Of a DNA stretch of 64,000 nt, positions 43,857 to 53,778 are shown one piece after another. A model generated the notes under the pieces. That model saw nothing but the letters and a program-made list of their open reading frames with translations, was not told where the DNA came from and did no database searches. Both the position numbers and the translations under genes were made by a program. Source of the stretch: Moritella sp. F3 (lineage in GTDB: Bacteria; Pseudomonadota; Gammaproteobacteria; Enterobacterales; Moritellaceae); contig NZ_BLRL01000002.1 in the NCBI RefSeq assembly GCF_015082335.1, positions 62,001 through 126,000 on the forward strand, read 5' to 3'. Every line of letters begins with the position of its first letter. Positions within the stretch are counted from its first letter, which is position 1.

Positions 43857-44200
43857 AGGTGGCCTCGTAAGATCTCTGAACTACATAATTTAATTTATGT
43901 AGTCAATCTAACAAAGGCAGTGAAAAATGCTTTGATGTGGAACACTCTCCGCGGTGATTTTTTTTCAACACACAAGTGCACTGGTATTGTTAAGGTAAGC
44001 TGTTGTTCGCCGTGATAAAAGAAAATCTAAGCTGAAGATCACATTACTGAGTGATAATTACATTATTTATCAAAAGCTTATTTAATATCAATTGCGTATT
44101 AATTAATGACCTCTTCTGCTCGAACTGAGTAATAGTTCAATTTAACGAACTTGTTTATAAGATACCTTTCTACCCATAAAGTTATATAAAGGGTAGTGTT
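43857..44200. promoter_or_regulatory. Divergent promoter region, formate dehydrogenase and Dcu carrier
   Basis: About 340 AT-rich bases separate the two divergent genes and must hold both promoters. I looked for FNR (TTGAT-N4-ATCAA) and CRP boxes and saw only weak partial matches, for example TCAC-N8-GTGA near 44040. Oxygen control is plausible from gene content but not shown by sequence. Confidence 0.35.
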
Positions 44201-45529
44201 ATGTTGTATTTTGAGTTTCTATTTTTATTGGTCGTGCTCTATACCGGTTCTCGATATGGTGGCATAGGGTTAGGGGTTGTCTCTGGGATTGGTTTGGTGA
44301 TTGAAGTGTTTATCTTCAAAATGCCGCCGACTTCGCCGCCTGTCACTGTGATGCTGATTATCCTCGCGGTGGTTACCTGTGCTTCAATTCTCGAAGCTGC
44401 TGGCGGGCTTAAATATATGCTGCAAATTGCCGAGCGTATTTTAAGAACAAATCCAAAACGGGTAACGCTGATTGCCCCTTTTGTTACTTATGCGATGACA
44501 TTCTTGCTGGGTACTGGTCATGCGGTATATTCAATTATGCCAATCATTGGTGATGTCGCACTTAAAAATGGCATTCGTCCTGAACGCCCAATGGCCGCGG
44601 CGTCTGTAGCCTCACAAATAGGTATCACCGCATCGCCACTTTCAGCTGCAGTGGTATTCTACTTAGCTCAACTCGTCGATATCGATAGCTCTATTACCCT
44701 ATTGTCGATCTTAATGGTGACGGTGCCGTCGACGTTATTTGGTACCTTAATGTTAGCGCTATATAGCTTACGCCGCGGTAAAGAACTAGACGATGATGAG
44801 GAGTACCAAGCACGTCTAAAAGATCCAATCTGGCGCGAAAAGATCTTAAACACCACATCAACGTCGTTAGATGAAAAATTACCAACAAAAGCGCGTAACG
44901 CAGTGCTTATCTTTTTAGGTGCTATTGTGTCTATTGTGGTGATCGCCATGTTCCCAGAGATTAGAACGATCAGCGAAGGCGCTGCACCAATCAAAATGTC
45001 GGTGGTGATCCAAATGATGATGCTAGCGTTTGGTGGTGTGATCTTGCTGGCGACCAGAACAGATCCGCGTGACGTACCTAATGGCGTAGTATTCAAATCG
45101 GGTATGGTTGCTGCCATTGCTATTTTTGGTATTGCTTGGATGTCAGACACTTATTTCCAATACGCTATGCCGCAATTCAGAGCAGGTATTGTTGATATGG
45201 TGACGTTACATCCTTGGACGTTTGCGTTAGCCCTATTTATAGTCTCTGTGGTGGTTAACTCACAAGCGGCAACAGCGCGGATGATGTTACCAGTCGGCTT
45301 AGCACTGGGACTCGAACCAGCCTTGGTGATCGGTTTAATGCCTGCGGTATATGGTTACTTCTTTATTCCCAACTACCCATCAGATATTGCCACCGTGAAC
45401 TTTGATAACTCGGGTACCACCAAAATTGGTAAATACTACTTTAACCACTCATTCATGTCAGTCGGCTTAATCGGTGTTGTTTCTGCTTGCCTGCTTGGCT
45501 ATGTATTAGGACAGATCGTCATTGGTTAG
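44201..45529 (+). CDS. Anaerobic C4-dicarboxylate transporter (DcuA/DcuB family)
   Basis: 442 residues, about eleven membrane helices, the usual length of DcuA/DcuB. The start MLYFEFLFLLVVLYTGSRYGGIGLGVVSGIGL and the internal GHAVYSIMPIIGDVALKNGIRPERPMAAASVASQIGITASPLSAAVVF are characteristic. These carriers exchange fumarate, malate or aspartate for succinate, mainly in anaerobic growth. Divergent from formate dehydrogenase, so formate may feed fumarate respiration. Whether it is DcuA- or DcuB-like is not settled. Confidence 0.9.
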   Translation: MLYFEFLFLLVVLYTGSRYGGIGLGVVSGIGLVIEVFIFKMPPTSPPVTVMLIILAVVTCASILEAAGGLKYMLQIAERILRTNPKRVTLIAPFVTYAMTFLLGTGHAVYSIMPIIGDVALKNGIRPERPMAAASVASQIGITASPLSAAVVFYLAQLVDIDSSITLLSILMVTVPSTLFGTLMLALYSLRRGKELDDDEEYQARLKDPIWREKILNTTSTSLDEKLPTKARNAVLIFLGAIVSIVVIAMFPEIRTISEGAAPIKMSVVIQMMMLAFGGVILLATRTDPRDVPNGVVFKSGMVAAIAIFGIAWMSDTYFQYAMPQFRAGIVDMVTLHPWTFALALFIVSVVVNSQAATARMMLPVGLALGLEPALVIGLMPAVYGYFFIPNYPSDIATVNFDNSGTTKIGKYYFNHSFMSVGLIGVVSACLLGYVLGQIVIG

Positions 45530-45563
45530 CACATCAAGATAACTAAAAAATCAATCACATTAA

Positions 45564-45600
45564 AAAAGCCATTAAGTTATGACACTTAATGGCTTTTGAT
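45564..45600. terminator. Bidirectional terminator between dcu and the first receptor gene
   Basis: AAAAGCCATTAAGT (45564-45577) pairs perfectly with ACTTAATGGCTTTT (45584-45597), with A/T-rich flanks on both sides. A near-identical hairpin follows the second receptor gene at 47841-47874, differing only in the loop. Confidence 0.9.
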
Positions 45601-45636
45601 AACTTTTAATTAAATCTAGTTTAATAAGATGAAACG

Positions 45637-47547
45637 TTATCTTAGTTTAAACTGTCCTACGATTGATTTTAGCTGCTCGTTAGCGACTGCCACGTTTACC
45701 GATTCTTGCGCGGTAGATTGACCATTTATCGCTAACTCTTGCGCCATTTCACGGATCGCCGTCATGTTACGCGTCACTTCAAGCGACACACTACTCTGCT
45801 CTTCAGCTGCCGTGGCAATTTGCGTATTTAAGTCATTAATTTGCATAACAGAAGTAGCAATATGATCCAAATCATCAGCCACTGCATAAGTGCTTTCAGC
45901 CGCTTGTTGGCAGGTTGCTTGAGTCATATTCATCGCTGAAATAGCTGAGCTTGAACCTGCTGTTAACGCATCCAATGTCTCTTTAATTTCAGCCGTACTC
46001 ACTTGTGTTCTCGCCGCTAGTGCTCGTACTTCATCCGCTACGACAGCAAAACCACGACCTTGTTCACCCGCTCGCGCCGCTTCAATTGCCGCGTTAAGTG
46101 CCAATAAGTTAGTTTGTTCTGCAATAGCACCAATGACATTAAGTACTTTAGTAATGGCTTGGGTATCGTTCTCAATGTCTTGAATACTTTTTGATGAACT
46201 TTCTACATTTTCAACTAACTTAGATACCGTTGTTGTTGTTGTGCTTACCGTTACTTTCGACGTACCTACCTGCTTATTCATAGCATCGGTAAACTGCGAC
46301 GCTTCTTCAGCATTACTGGCAACATCGTTTGCAGTTGCACTCATTTCTTCTACTGCCGCTGCGATTTGGTCAGTTTCAATAGAATGTGCTTCTAATACTT
46401 GATTGTTCGTTGTGGTCTGTTGCTCTAGCTTGCCAACACTTTCTGCAATATGTTGTGAAGAGTTATCTATCTCTAACATCAGTGTTTGCAGATTCGCAAT
46501 GAAAGTATTAATCCCCGCAGAAATGTCACCAAGGTCATCTTTACTCTCGATCGGTAAGCGACGTGTTAAATCACCATTACCTTTAGATAAATCAGTCACC
46601 ACTTCTTTCAATGAAATGATCGGACGATAAACAATATTCAGTACCGTCATAGTCAAAAATAAACCCACTGCGAGCATAATAATAGAAACCACAATCGACG
46701 TTTCTAACGCCTCATCAACTTCTGCATAAGCAACTGATTTATCAACACCAATAAATAAATACCAGCTCTTGCCATTAATCAGGGTGATCTCTTGGGTAAA
46801 GGCAAGTTTATCAACACCACCTAAGGTATAAGCAGTCGTGTTCAAGCGGCCACTTAACATACCGGTTTTCACATTACCCATACCGATATCATTAAAATTG
46901 ACGCCTGTTCTCAATGTCGCTGAATTAGAGGCTAATGCATCACCGTCAGCATCCATGATCGCGGTAACAGAACCTGGGTAGTTAACATTTTTGATGGTTT
47001 CTTCGAGGATACTTAAATCAATATCACCCAATAACACACCATTTCCCATGTTACGCACAAGAGAGATAACCGGCAGGCCTGTGCCAGCATCGTTATATAC
47101 GTCTGAAATATCGAATGTTGCTGCGTTTTTACCTAAGCTATACCAAGGACGTTGACGGGCATCATAACGCTCGGTGATCGCGACACCATTAACCCAGCTT
47201 GAGTCTTGTGCAGTGGAGTAAGTAACACCGTCATCAAAAGCAAAAAACACCCCACCAAAACCATTCGTTTCTTTTACTAATCGCGCAATAGTGACATAAT
47301 CGTCACCTAGGCTATTAGACTTATACTTTTGGTTAATCACATTTAATGCTTTGGTTTTTTCGGTGAACCAATTTTCAATTTTATTGGCTTCATAGCTAAC
47401 GATTGAAGTAGACAGCAAGTTCACATCTTCAATGGTTTTAGATTTAATGATGTTATAAGAGATTATATTTGAAACAAGTAAAATAGCGGTCAATAACGTG
47501 ATGACTGACAGTATGATGAGCCTTTTGAAACCTAAATTTTTTAGCAT
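45637..47547 (-). CDS. Methyl-accepting chemotaxis protein, dCache_1 sensor (downstream copy)
   Basis: 636 residues from the ATG at 47547 (GTGGA eight bases ahead; an upstream TTG is possible). One membrane helix at 9-33, a periplasmic dCache_1 domain at about 35-275, a second helix near 280-305, HAMP, and a signalling domain with tip [34 protein letters not shown]. The sensor carries Y128-x4-R133-x-W135-Y136 and D175 (LLGDIDL), matching the amino-acid-binding dCache motif. It probably detects amino acids. It is a tandem paralogue of the gene at 47903, with its own sigma-28 promoter. Confidence 0.93.
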   Translation of the reverse strand: MLKNLGFKRLIILSVITLLTAILLVSNIISYNIIKSKTIEDVNLLSTSIVSYEANKIENWFTEKTKALNVINQKYKSNSLGDDYVTIARLVKETNGFGGVFFAFDDGVTYSTAQDSSWVNGVAITERYDARQRPWYSLGKNAATFDISDVYNDAGTGLPVISLVRNMGNGVLLGDIDLSILEETIKNVNYPGSVTAIMDADGDALASNSATLRTGVNFNDIGMGNVKTGMLSGRLNTTAYTLGGVDKLAFTQEITLINGKSWYLFIGVDKSVAYAEVDEALETSIVVSIIMLAVGLFLTMTVLNIVYRPIISLKEVVTDLSKGNGDLTRRLPIESKDDLGDISAGINTFIANLQTLMLEIDNSSQHIAESVGKLEQQTTTNNQVLEAHSIETDQIAAAVEEMSATANDVASNAEEASQFTDAMNKQVGTSKVTVSTTTTTVSKLVENVESSSKSIQDIENDTQAITKVLNVIGAIAEQTNLLALNAAIEAARAGEQGRGFAVVADEVRALAARTQVSTAEIKETLDALTAGSSSAISAMNMTQATCQQAAESTYAVADDLDHIATSVMQINDLNTQIATAAEEQSSVSLEVTRNMTAIREMAQELAINGQSTAQESVNVAVANEQLKSIVGQFKLR

Positions 47548-47738
47548 TATTTTATTCCACAATTAGATAGACCAGAGGGTAACTGCGCGGTAATTTATAT
47601 CCATTAAAATGAGCAGTTGTCGTGCCTAACCAACGCCGAGTCGAATTTATAAATTCATACTCTTTACGTCTTTCATTCCCTGTTATCACTTCCTAGTAAT
47701 AAGAATGTTCTGAATAATCCATCAATGACACCAACAGT

Positions 47739-47765
47739 GTATCGGCGCCTTCAAGTGAAACATTA
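47739..47765 (-). promoter_or_regulatory. Sigma-28 (FliA) promoter of the downstream receptor copy
   Basis: On the minus strand TAATGTTT, then 11 bases, then GCCGATAC. This matches the flagellar sigma-28 consensus TAAAGTTT-N11-GCCGATAA at 14 of 16 positions with the correct spacing. The leader to the start codon is about 170 bases. Confidence 0.9.
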
Positions 47766-47840
47766 ATAAATCATCAGTAAAACATCATAAAATAATTAAT
47801 GCCCATCCATTTATTGAGTCATTGCGTTTCTAAAATGCAA

Positions 47841-47880
47841 AAAAGCCATTAAGTATTAACACTTAATGGCTTTTGATTGG
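47841..47880 (-). terminator. Terminator after the upstream receptor copy
   Basis: AAAAGCCATTAAGT (47841-47854) and ACTTAATGGCTTTT (47861-47874) form a perfect 14-bp stem. It is nearly the same as the hairpin at 45564, so the terminator was carried along in the receptor duplication. Confidence 0.9.
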
Positions 47881-47902
47881 CTCAATTTAACAAGGTGAAA
47901 CG

Positions 47903-49813
47903 TTATCTTAGTTTAAACTGTCCTACGATTGATTTTAGCTGCTCGTTTGCGACTGCCACGTTTACCGATTCTTGCGCGGTAGATTGACCATTTATCGCTA
48001 ACTCTTGCGCCATTTCACGGATCGCAGTCATGTTACGCGTTACTTCAAGCGACACACTACTCTGTTCCTCCGCTGCTGTTGCAATTTGCGTATTTAAATC
48101 ATTAATCTGCGTAACAGAACTGGCAATATGATCCAAGTCTGTCGCTACCGCATAAGTGCTTTCAGCAGCTTGTTGACAAGTTGCTTGAGTCATATTCATC
48201 GCTGCAATAGCTGAACTTGAACCTGCCGTTAATGCATCTAGCGTCTCTTTAATTTCAGCCGTGCTCACCTGTGTTCTAGCTGCAAGTGCACGCACCTCAT
48301 CAGCAACAACAGCAAAACCACGCCCTTGCTCACCCGCTCGCGCCGCTTCAATTGCTGCGTTAAGTGCCAGTAGATTGGTCTGTTCCGCAATTTCACCAAT
48401 CACATTAAGTACTTTAGTGATGGCTTGTGTATCTTTTTCAATATCTTGGATACTTTTTGATGAACTTTCAACATCTTCAACCAACTGAGATACTGTTGAT
48501 GTGGTTGATGTCACCGTCACTTTCGATGTATCAACCTGTTTATTCATGGCATCGGTAAATTGTGATGCTTCCTCAGCATTACTGGCAACATCATTCGCCG
48601 TGGCACTCATTTCTTCTACAGCAGCGGCTATCTGATCTGTTTCAATTGAGTGCGCATCCAGTACTTGATTATTGCTCGTCGTTTGCTGCTCTAATTTCCC
48701 GACACTTTCGGAAATATGCTGTGAAGAGTTATCGATCTCTAACATCAGCGTTTGCAAATTACCAATAAAGATATTAATACCTGCGGAAATATCACCGAGG
48801 TCATCGTTACTCTCTACCGGTAAACGACGTGTTAGGTCACCATTACCTTTAGATAAATCCATCACAACTTCTTTCAGTGATACGATCGGACGATAAGCTA
48901 TATTTAGCACTGTAATAGTCAAAAATAAACCCACCGCGAGCATAATAATAGAAACCACAATCGAAGTTTCTAGCGCCTCATCCACTTCTGCATAAGCAAC
49001 TGATTTATCAACACCAATAAATAAATACCAGCGCTTGCCATTAATAAGGGTAATCTCTTGCGTAAACGCTAATTTATCGACACCACCGACAGTATAACTC
49101 GTTGTATTGGCATGCGCATTTAGCATCGCTATTTTAACGTTATCCATACCGATATCAGAAAAGTTAACGCCCGTTTTCAATGCCATTGAATTTGACGCTA
49201 ATGCATTACCATCACTATCCATAATGGCAGTGACAGAACCTGGGTAGTCGACATTTTTAACGGTTTCTTCAAGAATTTCTAAACCAATATTGCCTAACAG
49301 TACACCGTTACCAAGATTACGCACCACTGAAATAACCGGAAGACCAGTGCTTCTCGCATTATAAACATCGGTAACATCTAACGTTGCCGTGTTCTTACCT
49401 TTGGTATACCAAGGGCGTTTACGCGCATCATAACGCGCAGTTATCGCAACGCCATTAACCCAGTCTGCATTTCTAGCGGTTGAATACGAGGCACCATCAT
49501 CGAATGAGAAAAAGACGCTAGCAAAACCACTGGTTTCTTTTATAAGTCGCGCGATTGTGACGTAATCGTCACCTAAACTATCTGACTTATATTTTTGGGA
49601 CATCGCATTAAGCGCATCCGTTTTTGCTGTAAACCAATCTTCAATTTTATTGGCTTCGTAGTTTACTATTGAACTAGATAGCAGATTCACATCTTCAATG
49701 GTTTTAGATTTAATTATATTATAAGAAATTATATTTGAAACCAGTAAAATAGCGGTCAGTAAGATTACTACCGACAATATGATGACTTTTTTGAATCCTA
49801 AATTTTTTACCAT
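47903..49813 (-). CDS. Methyl-accepting chemotaxis protein, dCache_1 sensor (upstream copy)
   Basis: 636 residues from the ATG at 49813, the same length and layout as the neighbouring copy. The C-terminal half is almost identical to it; the sensor half differs more. Y-x4-R-x-W-Y (YDARKRPWY) is kept, but the aspartate of GDIDL is Asn here (LLGNIGL, residue 175). That residue contacts the ligand amino group in amino-acid dCache sensors, so this copy may bind a different ligand. Own sigma-28 promoter and terminator. The start-codon offset between the copies is exactly 2266 bp. Confidence 0.93.
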   Translation of the reverse strand: MVKNLGFKKVIILSVVILLTAILLVSNIISYNIIKSKTIEDVNLLSSSIVNYEANKIEDWFTAKTDALNAMSQKYKSDSLGDDYVTIARLIKETSGFASVFFSFDDGASYSTARNADWVNGVAITARYDARKRPWYTKGKNTATLDVTDVYNARSTGLPVISVVRNLGNGVLLGNIGLEILEETVKNVDYPGSVTAIMDSDGNALASNSMALKTGVNFSDIGMDNVKIAMLNAHANTTSYTVGGVDKLAFTQEITLINGKRWYLFIGVDKSVAYAEVDEALETSIVVSIIMLAVGLFLTITVLNIAYRPIVSLKEVVMDLSKGNGDLTRRLPVESNDDLGDISAGINIFIGNLQTLMLEIDNSSQHISESVGKLEQQTTSNNQVLDAHSIETDQIAAAVEEMSATANDVASNAEEASQFTDAMNKQVDTSKVTVTSTTSTVSQLVEDVESSSKSIQDIEKDTQAITKVLNVIGEIAEQTNLLALNAAIEAARAGEQGRGFAVVADEVRALAARTQVSTAEIKETLDALTAGSSSAIAAMNMTQATCQQAAESTYAVATDLDHIASSVTQINDLNTQIATAAEEQSSVSLEVTRNMTAIREMAQELAINGQSTAQESVNVAVANEQLKSIVGQFKLR

Positions 49814-49828
49814 TATTTTATTCCACAA

Positions 49829-50012
49829 TTAGATAGATTAGAGATTACCTGCTGAAAATTTACATCCATAAGATTAACCGCAGTAGTGTCTAACAACTTT
49901 AGAATATGCTTTAAATTAACAACATAACCCTAGCTGTGTTCTTCATTCTCTATTTATTACGTCCTAATAATGAGAATGTTCTGAATAATCCATCAATGAC
50001 ACATGGTGTAGC
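49829..50012 (-). other. Untranslated leader of the upstream receptor copy
   Basis: Lies between the sigma-28 promoter and the receptor start. It shares GAATGTTCTGAATAATCC and ATCAATGACAC (plus strand) with the leader of the other copy (47703-47730), so part of the leader is conserved between the duplicates. It may reflect recent duplication or a functional element. Confidence 0.5.
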
Positions 50013-50039
50013 GTATCGGCACTAATTGGGGAAACATGA
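50013..50039 (-). promoter_or_regulatory. Sigma-28 (FliA) promoter of the upstream receptor copy
   Basis: On the minus strand TCATGTTT, then 11 bases, then GCCGATAC. The -10 element is identical to that of the other receptor copy and the spacing is right. Confidence 0.88.
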
Positions 50040-50099
50040 ATAAAAAATCATAAAATAATTAATAGCTATCTATTTGTTTAATAATTGTGACTTTAAAGT

Positions 50100-50125
50100 G
50101 AAAAAACGCCACCAATATGGTGACG
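50100..50125 (-). terminator. Terminator of the 8-oxoguanine deaminase operon
   Basis: On the minus strand CG-CACCA and TGGTG-CG pair (50125-50107, one mismatch) and a run of six T follows. It lies about 65 bases past the deaminase stop. Confidence 0.85.
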
Positions 50126-50188
50126 CTCTGAAGTGGAAGAGTAGTCGGTCTAAGTTAGAGGTTATAGATATAGCTCTAGTGATTAAAA

Positions 50189-51541
50189 CTAAGCGTTAGC
50201 TAACTGGGTAGCCAGCATGATCTGCTTTGCCATCAATTGGTTTAGATCCAGCCCAACGATTTCCCCGTCAAGTACTCGCCATTTACCGGCAACCATGACT
50301 TTATCGGCTTTCGTCGCGCCACACAGTAATAAGGCTGCAACCGGTGTACCCGCGCCAGCAAAACGAATTTCATCGAGTTTAAACAAAGCAACATCTGCCT
50401 GTTTACCCACGGCAATTTCACCAATATCATCACGCCCTAAACAACCTGCCGAGCCTTTTGTCGCCCACTCAAAGGCTTTTTGATGAGTGATCTCACTAGC
50501 ACCATAACGCAGTCGCTGTAATAACAGCGCCTGGCGAACTTCACCTATCATGTTAGAACCATCATTAGACGCCGAACCATCAACCCCTAAACCAACTGGG
50601 CTACCTGCAGCTTGCAGTGCTAATGTCGGACATTGTCCCGACGCTAATATCATATTCGATGATGGACAGTGACAAACACCAACGCCAGCACCACCCAACC
50701 GCGTTATTTCTTCATCATTAAAATGAATACCATGCGCTAACCATGTGCGGTCGTTTAACCAACCAACACGTTCAAGGTAATCGACAGGCCGCACGCCAAA
50801 CATTTTAATACAGAAGTCGGTTTCGTCATGCGTTTCAGCTAAGTGAGTATGCAATCGCACATTGTTTTCGCGGGCTAAATCACCGGTAGCAGTCATCAAT
50901 TCTTCACTCACCGAAAACGGCGAGCAAGGTGCCAATGCGATACGGGTCATCGCGCCGTCTTCGTATTGATGATACTCCCTAATTAAGCGCTGGCTATCAT
51001 CTAAAATTTCGCTATCAGTTTGAATCGTTGTACGCGGTGGTAATCCACCTTGATCTTCGCCTAAGCTCATTGAACCACGCGTTAAGTGCACGCGAATACC
51101 CAATTTTTTAGCTTGTTCAACTTGAATATCGATAGCATGTTCAAGGCCATCAGGGAATAAATAGTGGTGATCACTGGCTGTGGTACAACCGGACAGTAAT
51201 AATTCACTCAAAGCAATTTGAGTTGAGGTGGCGATCATTTCCGGCGTTAATTTTGCCCACACTGGATATAAACTTTGCAGCCAAGGGAATAACTCTTTGT
51301 TTAATGCAGCAGGAAAAGCGCGCGTCAGGGTTTGGTAGAAATGATGATGACTGTTAATTAAACCGGGGATTAGCACATGCTGACTTGCATCAACAATATC
51401 ATCAACTGGATTAACAGGCTCTGCGCCAACACGAACGAGTTCAACGATAATGTCGTCTTGAATAACAATACCGCCAGCATAAGCGGGATCTAAACAGTCG
51501 AGTGGATTCTTGATCCACAGGCGCAATGATTTAACTTGCAT
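50189..51541 (-). CDS. 8-Oxoguanine deaminase (amidohydrolase)
   Basis: 450 residues, amidohydrolase TIM barrel. Metal and substrate motifs: HVLIPGLINSHHHFYQTLTR near residue 60, GCTTASDHHYLFPDG, RLHTHLAETHDE near 235, WLAHGIHFNDEE, and GLGVDGSASNDGSNMIGEVRQA near 325. HHHFYQTLTRA matches the 8-oxoguanine deaminase group, which turns 8-oxoguanine into urate, rather than classical guanine deaminase. Other aminohydrolases (isoxanthopterin, hydroxydechloroatrazine type) are alternatives. The purine permease gene lies 218 bases upstream on the same strand. AGGAGC ribosome site. Confidence 0.82.
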   Translation of the reverse strand: MQVKSLRLWIKNPLDCLDPAYAGGIVIQDDIIVELVRVGAEPVNPVDDIVDASQHVLIPGLINSHHHFYQTLTRAFPAALNKELFPWLQSLYPVWAKLTPEMIATSTQIALSELLLSGCTTASDHHYLFPDGLEHAIDIQVEQAKKLGIRVHLTRGSMSLGEDQGGLPPRTTIQTDSEILDDSQRLIREYHQYEDGAMTRIALAPCSPFSVSEELMTATGDLARENNVRLHTHLAETHDETDFCIKMFGVRPVDYLERVGWLNDRTWLAHGIHFNDEEITRLGGAGVGVCHCPSSNMILASGQCPTLALQAAGSPVGLGVDGSASNDGSNMIGEVRQALLLQRLRYGASEITHQKAFEWATKGSAGCLGRDDIGEIAVGKQADVALFKLDEIRFAGAGTPVAALLLCGATKADKVMVAGKWRVLDGEIVGLDLNQLMAKQIMLATQLANA

Positions 51542-51759
51542 ATAAGCTCCTAATTGTCAGGATTTAAAAAATAATAAAGACTAAATAGTCCTAATTAATC
51601 AAACCCGGATGTAGGAGCCAAAAGTGCACAAACCGGAAAGGTACACAATCAGTTGATTTAAAATCACGGCTATTTAATCTAGCCTCCAGTCAATCAAGTA
51701 ACGCGCAAACGCTACCTGATTAAAGCAATAACAACAAAATACAGGGGGAAAGTCAATGG

Positions 51760-53163
51760 TTACACCGTTACACTTTTTTGCTCAGCCACCTTTGATTTTA
51801 CTTCTGATGTAGCCTCATCTTCTGCTATTTTACGTTTACATGGCAAGATCAAGCTCATCAAAATAGCTGACAATCCAGATACGGTAACGGAAGAACTAAA
51901 GATGCTCTTAAACAAAGGCGAGAATGAACTCGTTACTTCAGGGACAGCAACAACACCAAGGCCAAGACCAAACGAAACAGCCATGATAAGCAGGTCACGA
52001 CGATCGAGATCTGCTGTCGCTAAAATACGAATACCCGCAGAAGCAACAGTACCAAACATCACCAGCGTCGCCCCCCCTAGTACCGGTTTAGGTAATGTTT
52101 GTAATACCGCCCCGATAACCGGAAATAAGCCCAATAACACAAACAGGCCGCCAATATAAAAAGCCACATAACGACTTGCAACACCGGTTAACTGAATAAC
52201 ACCGTTGTTTTGGCTAAAGGTCGACATTGGAAAACTACCAAAAATAGACGCTAAGCAAGAGTTAATACCATCACCTAACACACCCCCTTTGATACGTTCG
52301 ATATACACAGGTCCACGCGTCGGTTCATTCGATACCATCGAGTTAGCGGTTAAATCACCCGTTGTTTCGATAGCGGTTACAATAGAAATGATCGCCACAG
52401 GAATAAACGCTGCTAGCTCAAAATCAAAACCATATTTAAACGGAGACGGTACCGAAATAACAGGTACATCAGCAATCTCACTGTTTACCATCCCCATAAA
52501 ATAAGCCGCAATATAACCCACCACCATACCAATCATGATGCCAGAAAGGCGTAATACCTGATTACTTGAACGATTAATAAGGATGATCGTACTTAATGTA
52601 ATAGCACCGACAATAAGGTATTTTGAATCGCCAATATGTTCATTGCCGAAACCGCCCGCGATATCGGTCATACCAACTTTAATCAGAGATAGACCAATCG
52701 TCGTGATCACAATACCAGTGACCACGGGGGTAATAATATGTTGTAGTTTATGGATAAAACGACTCAATGCGATCTCCACAAAAGAGGCTACAAAGCAGAC
52801 ACCAAAAATCATCGCTAAAATATCTTCTGGGCTACCACCGCGATTTTTAACAATAAAACCAGCAGCCAGTACAGCGCTTAAAAAAGCAAAGCTCGTGCCT
52901 TGCACACAAAGCAAACCTGAACCAACGGGTCCTACACGTCGAGCTTGTAAAAAAGTGCCCACCCCAGACACAAATAACGCCATAGAAATCAGATAAGGTA
53001 ATTCACTGCCTAATCCGAGTACACCGCCAATAATCAGCGCTGGCGTAGTGATGCCCACAAAGCTGGCTAAAATATGCTGAAAAGCAGCAAACAACGCTTT
53101 TAGTGGTTCGGGGCGATCGTGTAATCCATACAACAAATCACTTTTATTGCCTTCCATGTTCAT
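51760..53163 (-). CDS. NCS2 family purine (xanthine/urate) permease
   Basis: 467 residues, about 12-14 membrane segments. Landmarks of the nucleobase-cation symporter-2 family: LYGLHDRPEPLKALFAAFQHILASFVGITTPALIIGG at the start, the QGTSFAFL region, the substrate-site segment AIETTGDLTANSMVSNEPTRGPVY near 265 and the signature QNNGVIQLTGVASRYV near 320. The Q-N-G signature is typical of xanthine/urate carriers. A start at M3 (53157) is equally possible. Likely operon with the deaminase, so the two would salvage or detoxify oxidised purines. Confidence 0.9.
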   Translation of the reverse strand: MNMEGNKSDLLYGLHDRPEPLKALFAAFQHILASFVGITTPALIIGGVLGLGSELPYLISMALFVSGVGTFLQARRVGPVGSGLLCVQGTSFAFLSAVLAAGFIVKNRGGSPEDILAMIFGVCFVASFVEIALSRFIHKLQHIITPVVTGIVITTIGLSLIKVGMTDIAGGFGNEHIGDSKYLIVGAITLSTIILINRSSNQVLRLSGIMIGMVVGYIAAYFMGMVNSEIADVPVISVPSPFKYGFDFELAAFIPVAIISIVTAIETTGDLTANSMVSNEPTRGPVYIERIKGGVLGDGINSCLASIFGSFPMSTFSQNNGVIQLTGVASRYVAFYIGGLFVLLGLFPVIGAVLQTLPKPVLGGATLVMFGTVASAGIRILATADLDRRDLLIMAVSFGLGLGVVAVPEVTSSFSPLFKSIFSSSVTVSGLSAILMSLILPCKRKIAEDEATSEVKSKVAEQKSVTV

Positions 53164-53778
53164 ACCTACCTCAACTCAATCTGATAATAGTTTTTAAATC
53201 AAAGTTTTAACTAAGATTAATGCTGCCAATTTGTAAGTCTGCTACCGTCATAACGCTGTCATATCACTACCATAAATAAAGTCATCAGGACTGTCATCAT
53301 CGTGATAGTGAAACGGTCATAAAACTACAACTCCAAATACTGTACACAATATTAGAACCAAGTTGCAACAAAGTGAAATTCAAATAACGGGCTTAAAAAC
53401 TAAAAAGAGGTAGGTTTAACATTGTTGGCATTAAAAATGGATAAATAAAGACTTTAAAATCATAACCATAAACAAAACACCCTGTAACATCTCACTTTTC
53501 AATAAAAGTAAAATAAATGTTAAATAAATGTACTGATGCAGTGTTTTATTTCACACGGTAAAATCTAGAACAATAATAAAGAAATATCAATACAATAATG
53601 ACGCAGATTGTATTAACGCCTAGAAGGTTAAGATAGTTAGGTGATTGATGTAAACGTTGATCTTGTATGAGGGCTCATATAAACCAATAAAAGCGAGCAC
53701 AATATCGCGATTGCCTCACCTTCACCTGTCCTTAGCTGCAATATTTTTAGCAGTGTATTTTATCGCTAAAAGTAAGAC
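53164..53778. other. Long intergenic region upstream of the purine permease
   Basis: About 615 bases with no gene recognised. No purine riboswitch core could be made out on the minus strand. A weak stem TTTTAGC/GCTAAAA (about 53748-53771) just past the reductase stop may terminate that gene. AAAGCGAGCA at about 53690 recalls the GGCGAG hairpin family but lacks a matching arm. Confidence 0.4.

Noticed and set aside
41422..43893. Several plus-strand frames of 80-114 codons inside formate dehydrogenase
   Set aside because: They are antisense shadows of a long, motif-rich coding sequence and have no ribosome sites or families.
43857..44200. FNR or CRP box between formate dehydrogenase and the Dcu carrier
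   Set aside because: Only partial half-sites with wrong spacing; not enough to call.
53164..53400. Purine riboswitch upstream of the permease
   Set aside because: The conserved junction and loop bases of purine riboswitches could not be found on the minus strand.
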